Part shown: in pieces, positions 55,940 to 64,000 of the stretch
Layout: every line of letters starts with the position of its first letter
How positions within the stretch are numbered: the first letter of the stretch is position 1
Source: Lunularia cruciata
Taxonomy: Eukaryota; Streptophyta; Marchantiopsida; Lunulariales; Lunulariaceae
Length of the DNA: 64,000 nucleotides
Direction: 5' to 3'
Assembly: GCA_948567375.1 (NCBI GenBank)
Contig: OX419757.1
Location: 10,726,001-10,790,000, forward strand
The notes under the pieces: model-generated
The model's input: the letters and a program-made list of their open reading frames with translations, nothing else
Told to the model about the DNA's origin: nothing
Databases searched by the model: none
Position numbers and translations under genes: made by a program

Positions 55940-56314
55940 ATGGGAGGAGGAAAGAAGAACTCTGAATTCACAATGAGAAATCATGCAATTTGGAGGTTAG
56001 ATGTGATCACTAGGATCAAAGTCTTGAGCCGACTTCGGATCACTTTCTTGGCATGGAACTGGAATGTGAACTTTCTAGGTTTCATGACAGAAATCATCGA
56101 GAGCAAGTGTCTCGATGGACCCGAGGGAGAAGGGAAGAGAGGAAATCCGGCTCGCTGGATAGAGTCGGATTGGGGACTCGTACTCGGGAAGGAAGCAGGC
56201 TTGGAGCAGGGGGCCACGTTCTTGGGGAAGGGAGAGATAGCTCAAGAAACCCAGGAAGTGAGAGATACATTCTCGTCAAAGCGGATGAAGAATGGGTACA
56301 AAGTTGAGAGCTAC
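55940..56314 (+). pseudogene. LTR-ORF N-terminal part (left arm of inverted structure)
   Basis: An open frame from an upstream ATG (55802) through MGGGKKNSEF at 55940 to NGYKVESY, where the strand switch ends it. Contents: RNHAIWRLDVITRIKVLSRL, ITFLAWNWNVNFLGFMTEII, a Gly/Glu/Arg-rich loop and ESDWGLVLGKEAG. The upstream 46 codons are poorly conserved among copies and begin within 30 bases of the TATA box, so the ATG at 55940 is the likelier start. No known domain recognised. Confidence 0.6.
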
Positions 56315-57906
56315 CTATCTCTCCCTTGCGATGTCACTCTTCCTCGCGAGATCTTCTCGATAACTCACTTCTCTCTTCAGGTCTTTGATTACCTGACTTC
56401 TCTTGTCTGCTTTTGCTCGCAGTACTTCTCTCTCTTCCTCACCTCGGGTTATACTCTTCTTCAACTCCAAGTTTTCTTCTTGTAATCTTGATAAGACCTG
56501 CAAAACAATCTTTACCTCTGGACAAGTAGACTGCATCTCCTTCTTCTTCTTCTCCAACTTTACCAACAGTGGGCATACTACTGTTTGCAGGTAATCTACT
56601 TCATTACTGGCAACTTCTTCCTCCCACGGAGTGGTCTCTCTTCTTTCCTCGTGTTCTCCCGATACTCGCCTTCTTCTCTGGAGTCTTCATATCAGGATTG
56701 ATGCCTCACTGCCCAAGCTTTCTTCTACCTCTTCCTTCACTCTACTCGGCCCCACTTCACACTTCGCCTTACGTCTTGAGCGAATTCCTCACTGTACTGC
56801 GATCTTCTTCTCCTCGAGCATTGGTACTTCGTCTTCCAGCACCGCATTGTCTTCGGTTTCTACTTCGGCTTGCATTTCTTCTTTGTATTCTTCAGCCGCT
56901 GGTATCGATGTCATCTCTCCTCCTTCTTCACTATCACTGCTTGTATCTCCACTCTGCAATGTTAGCTCGGGTTCCTCCTCACGTTCCGAGTCCTCCGTCT
57001 TGAGCTTGGCTTCGCCTTCTGAGTCTTCATCTTTTGACTCAATCACCACCATTCCTCGCCTCGGGTTATTTTTCTGCATCTTCCGAGGTTTCTTGTTTTC
57101 TTTGGCTTCTGCTTGCCAAGTTCTCTTCTTCATCGGGGTACTTACAATGACCTCCACGTTCTTCCCTGTCTTCGTGTAGTAATCGTCCGTGCTCCGGATT
57201 TGGAGAATGTATTGTTGCTCCTCCGCGTCAACTTCTCTTCTCAAATCAGGATGGAAATGAGACACCATTCTATTGCGCTCCGCCAAATTGAGCAAATTTA
57301 ACCCGAGGTAAAAATGTGCTACAAATGGTACGATGTAGTGTGGAGGCGACTTATCCCGTAGATTCCACACCATCTGCCTTGTTCTCCCGTGAAAGCACCT
57401 TGCCCAATTTACGGTTCTCCTGCAAATAACTTGTGAAAGAACACCGCTTGGTGTTTCATCACATAAGTAGTTCTCTCCGGCTTCAGGATGGCCATTAGTG
57501 CACTCACAATTCCTCTCCTCACAGGGTCTTTGTAGCTCTCAACTTTGTACCCATTCTTCGTCCTCTTCAACGAGAAGGCATCTCTCACCTCCTGCGTTTC
57601 TTGGGCTATCTCTCCTTTCCCTGATAATGTGGCTCCCTGCACCGAACCCGCCTCTTTCCCGAGTACAAGTCTCCAATCCGACTCTATCCAGCAAGCTGGA
57701 TTTCCTCTCTTCCCTTCTTCCTCGGGACCATCAAGACATTTACTCTCGATGATTTCTGTCATGAATCCTAGAAAACTTATGTTCCAATTCCATGCCAGAA
57801 AAGTGATCCAAAGTTGGCTCAAGACTTTGATCCTTGCTACTATATCTAATCTCCAAATTGCATGATTTCTCACGGCAAATTTGGAGTTCTTCTTCCCTCC
57901 TCCCAT
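56315..57906 (-). pseudogene. LTR-ORF, best preserved copy (minus strand)
   Basis: From ATG 57904-57906 (MGGGKKNSKF) one open frame runs to 57409 (to FFHKLFAGEP). After a frameshift it continues 57373-56789 (MVWNLRDKSPPHYIVPF, HFYLGLNLLNLAERNRMVSH, then an acidic Ser/Glu/Asp linker with SGDTSSDSEEGGE). A coiled-coil piece follows at 56566-56315 (EENLELKKSITRGEEEREVLR). Only two or three lesions separate about 500 codons. The hydrophobic-aromatic N-terminal half looks like a folded domain, followed by acidic and coiled-coil parts. Function unknown; Athila-type accessory ORFs or plant-retroelement domains are the nearest candidates to test. Confidence 0.7.
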
Positions 57907-58062
57907 CTCTTCTGCTTTCTTACTGTCTCTTGATTTCTCTCTTGTGACTTCTCCCTTGCGCACTAACACGAGTCCAACTCTATTTCCCTTTCCCCGATCA
58001 CCTGCAAGACGACTCCTCAACGGCAAAGGAAAATTGCTCGACATTTCGTCGTTGCAGTTTTG

Positions 58063-58071
58063 ATTTTTATA
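58063..58071 (-). promoter_or_regulatory. TATA box of family-A LTR, right arm
   Basis: TATAAAAAT on the minus strand, about 387 bases from the LTR start at 58457 and about 20 bases before an ATG (58042-58044). Confidence 0.7.
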
Positions 58072-58457
58072 GAGTTGCACTTCTTTGTCTTCCGTCACTT
58101 TGAGTTTCTACCAAGAAATCACACCTCCGGCATGCACCTGTCACTGTCAATCAACCTTCACGCGTATGAGCCGCCAGTTTTGAAACGGCCCCTTCTTGAA
58201 TTTCTCGCCCCGACGAAAGGTTGTTAGACTATCTTTGCCTCGGGTTGAGCTCCTCCCGATTTGAAGAAAATTTACTTCATATTGTATGCTGACACGGCAT
58301 TTCCGAGTACTTCGCCTTATGACCCAAAGTCCCTTTACTTTGGGTTTCATCCCGAAGACAATTTTCTTCGCCTTCTTCGGCCATACAGGCGCAATCCGAC
58401 TTCTCTATACACTTCTTCTCCTTTATTTTGAAAATAACAAAAAATGTGGGCACCACA

Positions 58458-59461
58458 GTCATGCATTTATATTTCACCTTGAAGGTCACTTTTCAGGCTG
58501 AAGTTTGGCAAAGGTTCTTTCACCATGATGCCATTGTTGATTGCATGCATCTTTTCCCATAAAAAGTAATCCCAAAAAAACCCAAAATTAACTATCTACT
58601 TGGCTTTTCTATTCCATGGTACTCTCAATGCTCCATTGTTCCCAAAACCCTTCCTCGCATAGACTTGCTGTTCAAAATGTCAAGGGTAACTTCCTTGAGA
58701 TTGTATGAATTTCCTACCTTAGTACTCAAGCACTCATTCCCATTGAATGTCAAGGGTAACTTCCTAAATTTAGTGCAAATTTCATAAGCATGTACTCAAA
58801 CACACACTCCCATTGCAGGATTCCTCACCTCTACTCATCTAATTTTACAGTGAAAGATGTAAGCAAAGTCCATTCAACACAAAGACTCAAAAGAGATGTT
58901 TAAGTTGCATACTTTCTTCATGAAATAAGTGGACATTTTTTTGTTGCAACCCTTATATGCAGTTTCCTAACTATCAAATGAAGAAGATCAATGGTGGAGG
59001 ATGCCAATAAACCTCCTAACTACTCCAACTCCACTTAATGCTAATCCTACCTTTTGATATTATCCTAAGCAAATTAAGAAGTGACTGCACAACTGCCTCC
59101 TATTGCAACTATTTTTTGTCATTTACTTTCCAAGTTAATACACTCCCATAATCATTGGCTACAAAATTGGTCCTAAGTCAAAAAAAACATTTTAAGACAA
59201 ATATGTATATCAAGACAAAGGTAGAGTTCAGAGCCAAAGAGAATTTGAAGCCAAGGCTATGTTCTATACTTAATTGATTTCTACCTATTTCCCTTGGGCT
59301 AATAATTATGTTCTTCTTGCAATTTACTCTAAGGAACTACCTTTTCCTTTACAAATCTTAATGAAGAATCTTATCCATTCCAGATTTCCTATAATTTCTA
59401 CGAATAGCACTTTCATGGCATCTTCAAATTTCTTGAAGGTGTATTCCATTAACTTGTATGC
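58458..59461. other. Left flank of the solo LTR, no recognisable gene
   Basis: AT-rich with a direct repeat (TGTCAAGGGTAACTTCCT, near 58678 and 58749). It continues across the solo LTR into 63260-63950, where a minus-strand coiled-coil frame is visible, so it may be part of another decayed element. Confidence 0.4.
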
Positions 59462-59848
59462 TGTGGTACCCATATTTTTTGTTTTTTTTTTTTAATTTGG
59501 AAGAAGAAGTGTATAGAGAAGTCGAATTGCACCTGTATGGCCAAAGAAGGCAAAGAAAAGTGTCCTCGGGATGAAACCCGAGGTAACGTGACTTTGGGTC
59601 ATAAGGCAAAGTACTCATAATTGCCCTGTCAGCATACAACCCAAAGTAAGGAGTCTTTGTATCGGGGGGTGCTCAACCCGAGGCGGGGACAGTGTAACAA
59701 CTTTCCTTCGGGGCAAGACATCCAAGAAGGGACCATTCAAAAATGGCGGTCATACGGGTGAAGGATACTTGACAATGATAGGAGCATGCAAGAGGTGTGA
59801 TTTCTTGGTAGAAACTCAAATTGAAGAAAGACAAAGAAGGCGTGACTC

Positions 59849-59856
59849 TATAAAAA
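59849..59856 (+). promoter_or_regulatory. TATA box of the solo LTR
   Basis: TATAAAAA in GACTCTATAAAAATTTG, at LTR offset 388. It is conserved at the same offset in both arms of 55390-58457, which supports use as the LTR core promoter. Confidence 0.7.
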
Positions 59857-60036
59857 TTTGGCTAAAGACAAAGTAATGACAACAAATTTTCCCTCGCCGT
59901 TAAGAAGTCGTCCTGTAGGAGATTGTGGGAAAGGAAGTAGAGTAAAAGATGCATTGGTGTGTAGAGAAGAATTCGAGAGAGCTAATATGGGAATCAATAG
60001 GAGAATAGTCCCCAGCCTAGAGTGGAAGATAGAAAG

Positions 60037-62466
60037 ATGGGAGGAGGGAAGAAGAACTCCGAATTCGTAGTGAGAAATCATGCGATTTTGAGGTTAGATG
60101 TGATCGCAAGAATTGAAGTCTTGAGCAGACTTTGGATCACATTCTTGGCGTGGAACTGGAATGTAAGCTTTCCAGGGTTCATGATTGAGATAATCAAGAG
60201 TAGATGTCTCGATGGCCCCGAGGAAGAAGGGAAGAGAGGTAATCCGGCTTGCTGGACAGAGTCGGATTGGAGGTTAGTACTCGGAAGAGAAGCAGGCGCG
60301 GAGCATGGCACCAAGTTCTTGGGGAAGCGTGAAGTAGCAAAAGAAACCCAAGATGTGAGAGATGCTTTCTCTTCAAAGCACACAAAGAATGGTTACAAAG
60401 TAGAGAGTTACAAGGATCCTGTCAAGAGAGGGACCGTGAGTGCTCTAATGGCAATCTTGAAGCCGGAGAGAATGACTTATGTGATGAAGCTCCAAGCAGT
60501 GTTCTTCCATAAGATTTTTGCAAGAGAGCCGATTAACTGGGCAAAGTGTTTTCATGAGAGAATGAGACAGATGGTATGGAATTTGCGGGATAAGTCGCCT
60601 CCACATTACATTGTGCTATTTGCAGCTCATTTCTATCTGGGGCTGAACTTGCTCAATGCGGCGGAGAGCAATAAGATGGTGTTGCATTTCCATCCCGACT
60701 TAAGAGAAGATGTTGATGCGGAGGAGCAGCAATACATTCTTTAGATCAGGAGCAGCAATGAGTACTACGTGCAGACGGAGAAGAGTATGCAGTTGGACGT
60801 GAGTACTCCAAAGTCCAAGAAAAGGAGTTGACAAGGAGAAGGTGAAGACAACAAGGAAGTTAGACCTTGGAAGGCTAGAAGAGTAAACCCTAGGAAAGGA
60901 ATGGTGGTAATTGCATCATCGGAGGAAGAATCAGAAGGCAAAGCCGAGTGCAAGTCCAAAGACTCAGAAAGAGATGAAGAATTTGAGCTCACACTACAAA
61001 GTGGAGACACAAGTAGTGATAGCAATGAGGGAGGGAAGATGACATTGGTATCCAAGGAAGAGAAAGCCAAAATGGAGATGGAGGAGAAATGTAACTCAAA
61101 GTTGGAAGAGAAAGTGCCAGAGCAAGAGGAGAACAAAGTTACCATTCAAAGAGGAGTTTGTTCCAAGCAAAAGGTGAAGTGTGGAGCGGGGCCAAGTAAG
61201 GTAAAAGAAGAGGAGGATGAAAGTTTGGGGAGTGAAGCATCCATACCTATAAGGTGATTGCGGCTCAAAAGGCGAGTGTCGAGTGAAGAAGAGGTGAAGA
61301 AGGAGATCACTCCACAAGTGGAGGTAACTTTGAGTGAAGGAGTGGAGTACCTGCGGGAGGTTGTGTGCCCATTATTAGTAAAGTTAGAGCACAAGAAGAA
61401 GGAGATGCAGTCAAAGTGTTTGGAGGTGAAGAATGTGTTGTAGGTGTTAGCAAGATTAGAAGAAGACAAGACAACTCTGAGTTGAAGAAGAGTATAATCC
61501 AAGGTGAGGAGGAAAGGGAAGTACTACGAGTAGATGCAATAGTGCAGAATCAAGTGCTTGAGAACTTGAGGAGAGAAGCAAGGAATCGAGAAGAACTAAT
61601 AGAGAAAAATGTCATAGCAAGGGAAAGACAAATAGCTGAATATGAAAATCTTGAAGCAGCAGTTTGTTGATTCGAGACTAGAAATTATCCATGCTATGGT
61701 GAGAGTAGCAAAGAAAGAACAAGAGCTTGATAGAGTGATGAAGAGTGTAGAGGAGAAGAAGCAGCTATGGCAAAGAGAGTTGATAGTGAGATATAGAGAG
61801 GAAGAAAGGTTGAGAGAGTTACTTTGCAATCAGGAGGAAAAGATTGTGCAGAAAGAGAAGGAGAAGGAAGTTGTGAAAGCCGAGTTCAAAGCAAAATTGG
61901 CAATGTATAGAGAAGATGGGCTAGCAGATTGAGAACGGGAGAGGAAAATGAGATTGGAGCCATTAAAGGAGATTGTGATCAAGATGAATGAAATGCTGAG
62001 TATAGAGGCTAGTGTGCGTATCAAAGAGATGAGACTGCACGAGTCAAAGTTGTTGGTGCAGGAGATGAGGAGGAGAAATGCCGAGGACAAAGACTTGAAT
62101 GCTTTACTGATTAGTCTCAAAACTTGTGTAGATAGAAAGATATTGGAGGTAGAAGACAATATCACAATTAGATTAGACTTAGTCAAACTTGAGATTGATA
62201 AACTTTGGAAGGATGTCAGAGCAAAACCCGAAGTAGATAACATAGGAGTGCAGATGTCTTTGGAGTTACCATTGGAGAAGAGTAGGTCAAGAGAAAAGGA
62301 GTTAGATAGATTACCCACTAGTGGAATTTTAGATCAAGAAAGAGAATTGTTAGATTTGGTAGAGGAATTAGGAGTTGTGAAACCCGAGGATAGAGTAGTA
62401 GTGAGTGAAGTTACTTTGGGATTGGGTTTGAAAGCCAAAGAAGAAGTAGACATTGGATCAGATTAG
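60037..62466 (+). pseudogene. LTR-ORF in the solo LTR (about 810 codons, several breaks)
   Basis: ATG at 60037 (MGGGKKNSEF) opens about 235 codons without a stop, to TAG at 60744: RNHAILRLDVIARIEVLSRL, YVMKLQAVFFHKIFAREPINW, PPHYIVLFAAHFYLGLNLLN, HFHPDL, EEQQYIL. An acidic linker follows (60901-61257), then coiled-coil segments (61365-61932) and a last open part (61948-62466: RLHESKLLVQEMRRRNAED, VEELGVVKPEDRV) ending DIGSD and TAG. Breaks are single stops or frameshifts between these parts. It begins about 190 bases after the TATA box, wholly within the LTR. It is repeated at 7138, 35557, 38354, 54370, 55940 and 56315. I do not recognise the protein; it has no RT, integrase or protease motif. 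Confidence 0.75.
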
Positions 62467-63259
62467 TAACAGTTTTGAGATTTGAAGAGGTAGATATGAA
62501 GAGGTGCATTGTCATTTTGGATTTGCAGGTTAGAAGAGTTGTTAGGAAATGGTATTTTTGTTAGAACTGTCGATTGCTTCACTATTTAAGAGTGGCATTT
62601 GCATGAAATTGTTGTTCAATGCTCATAATTTTTGAGAATAAATAAAGCAAAGTGCTATGAAGCAGTGCTTGTTGCTTGAGCTTGATTTTGAGTATCAACT
62701 TTGTGTCTTTGTTTGTGAGTGTGTGGAGAAATTCCAAGTGCAAGTCAGTGTGCTTGTTGAATGTTGGATTCTACAACCTTGATCTTCATTCAGTGTGTGT
62801 GATTTTGAGTGAAGTGCAATTGGAGCAATTCCTTGACAGATCTGAGAGGAATTGTAGTGTTGGTAGTATTTTGCATTTGTAAATGCAGCGCAGTGTTGAT
62901 GTGAAGCAATTTTGATTGAGGAAGTTGTGCCTTCAATGGAGGGGTAGAACACAATTCTGAGGCAAAGTTATTTTGCAGTGAAATGCCATTTTTGCGAGAG
63001 CCTGAATCATCACAATCAAGATTGTTGGAAAGAATTGAAGGTGTTGTGATTAAGGAGTGTGAATCGTGACAAGACTGTGAATCAGTGCTTGTTACTCTTG
63101 TCTGGGTGTGGTTTCTACCTGAGAGGTTAAAGAAGAACTCAAGAAGAACTACATTGTTATTGTTTGACTTTGTATTTGGATATTTCTAACTAGTATCTTT
63201 ACATGAATGAACTTTACTTACCTCATTACTGCAAAACTGATATTTGCCGGGTTGTCACA

Positions 63260-63950
63260 TATGCTAACTGCTACAATAGCTTGTCCAAGTAGCTCCTTGC
63301 AATCAAGGCATGTGCTTGGGATTAGGAATCCCAAGCTTTCAACTTCTCCAAAGAGACTTCTACTATCTCCTTTGCAATATCCTCAAGACAGTCCCACGCC
63401 ATCTTTATCTTCACCAAAATGAATTTCTTCTCCTTCTTCCATTTATCTTCCTTCTACTTCAAGGTCTCCAAAAGTTTCTTTACCTAGGTTTAGGCCACTT
63501 GATGGTGAACTTCCACTAATACTTTCTCTACTTCTCCCTTAAGTGCTTCAATATTTTACTCTTGGGCTTTTATCTATTCTTCAAGCTGGAGTTGTTAATG
63601 TGTTTCTTCACCTTGTAAGTTGGAAATATTCTTCCTCGATGCCCATTATTCCTCCATCTCCTTCTTTAGTGCCTGACTTTCTTCTTTGAATTTGGCTGCC
63701 TCTTGCACCAAGTCTTTGCTTTGTTTCCCCATCTCCAAATGTTGGGAATAAACTTCTTGCAATTTTTCCCTTGCCTTCATCTTCTCTTTGGTTAATCCTT
63801 GCATGAGTTGGTGAAGATATAGAACAAGTGTCACATTGTATGTGATTCACCTATTAGATTCCATGTAAATGGGAAGAAGCTACTCCATTAATTTGAGAGT
63901 CAGGCCCACCTTCTACACAGTTAGTTGTGAAAGTGGCACTATTGTGAAAA
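63260..63950 (-). other. Right flank of the solo LTR with coiled-coil remnant
   Basis: On the minus strand 63834-63646 reads as a Lys/Glu/Gln-rich helix (EKMKAREKLQEVYSQHLEM, FKEESQALKKEMEE) ending in a stop. Coding-like sequence with stops continues towards 63260. It resembles the coiled-coil parts of LTR-ORFs in style but I cannot align it with them. Confidence 0.35.
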
Positions 63951-64000
63951 TGTAACACCCATTTGTGCATGTGTGTAGTATAGTGATATTTAGCTTGGTA
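63951..64000 (+). repeat. Family-B LTR start, cut by window end
   Basis: TGTAACACCCATTTGTGCATG and the following bases match 28310-28360 with few differences. Whether it is a solo LTR or the start of an element cannot be seen. Confidence 0.85.

Larger units (their letters stand above)
55390..58457. mobile_element. Inverted family-A LTR structure (long terminal inverted repeat)
   Basis: The left arm (55390-56314, +) runs from the LTR start TGTGGTGCCCACA through the TATA box into the LTR-ORF up to codons NGYKVESY. The sequence then switches strand: 56315-58457 is the minus strand of another LTR, from about LTR offset 2150 back to its start at 58457. The two ends therefore form an inverted repeat of about 925 bp, closely similar by eye, around a spacer of about 1.2 kb. 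Flanks TTATG and GTCAT give no target duplication, so rearrangement between two opposed LTRs is more likely than transposition as a unit. Confidence 0.85.
59462..63259 (+). repeat. Complete family-A solo LTR (3798 bp) with target duplication
   Basis: TGTGGTACCCATA at 59462 to GCCGGGTTGTCACA at 63259, flanked by TATGC on both sides (59457-59461 and 63260-63264). The perfect duplication proves both LTR ends. Contents in order: a U3-like segment of about 390 bp, TATA box (59849), LTR-ORF (60037-62466) and a conserved tail of about 790 bp. There is no gag or pol, so it is a solo LTR. Confidence 0.95.

Noticed and set aside
55390-58457. DNA transposon with 925-bp terminal inverted repeats
   Set aside because: Both arms are family-A LTR sequence in opposite orientation, the internal part is also LTR, no transposase is present and the flanks lack a target duplication.

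Overview
This is plant nuclear DNA, almost entirely made of nested, decayed LTR retrotransposons of the Ty3/gypsy type. There are no operons, ribosome binding sites or bacterial features. The one convincing host gene is an intronless extensin-like gene with a plant signal peptide and Ser-Pro4 repeats. Long, old, self-nested gypsy elements around one isolated gene suggest a large-genome seed plant, perhaps a gymnosperm; that species guess is inference only.

Two repeat families account for most of the window. Family A has a very long LTR of about 3.8 kb. It starts TGTGGTACCCACA, ends GGGTTGTCACA and makes 5-bp target duplications. Its primer site is complementary to the 3' end of tRNA-Asp, as in the Athila/Tat lineages. 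Its LTR carries a promoter and a roughly 800-codon open reading frame of unrecognised function (here 'LTR-ORF'), seen in at least seven broken copies. Family B has an LTR of about 0.7 kb (TGTAACACCC to GGCTCACA) and its own gag-pol.

Layout. 1-10356: element A1 (+), with the end of its 5' LTR, primer site, gag, protease, RT, RNase H, integrase, polypurine tract and full 3' LTR; its 3' LTR abuts part of an older A LTR (10357-12130). 12131-15082: A fragments in both orientations, a coiled-coil ORF remnant and a promoter-like block with heat-shock-element motifs (13281-13517). 15083-17515: minus-strand A pol fragments. 17516-19478: pyrimidine-rich DNA with a small internal repeat. 19479-29001: element B (+), its gag split by an A-family solo LTR (21914-23835). 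29521-38353: element A2 (-), truncated in integrase. 38354-42050: an older minus-strand A LTR-ORF split by a short A LTR (39388-40854).

42777-43871 is the extensin-like gene (-), followed by about 5 kb of mostly unique DNA. 49212-51408: small A and B LTR fragments. 53288-54230: tandem repeats. 54370-55330: an old LTR-ORF copy. 55390-58457: an A LTR folded into a long inverted repeat. 59462-63259: a complete A solo LTR with perfect target duplications, which fixes the LTR boundaries. 63951-64000: start of another B LTR.

All retrotransposon reading frames carry stops, frameshifts or deletions, so no element here looks autonomous. The most unusual item is the protein-coding capacity inside the family-A LTR, just downstream of its TATA box, so that each LTR, even a solo one, could express it. 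The heat-shock-element cluster comes next.
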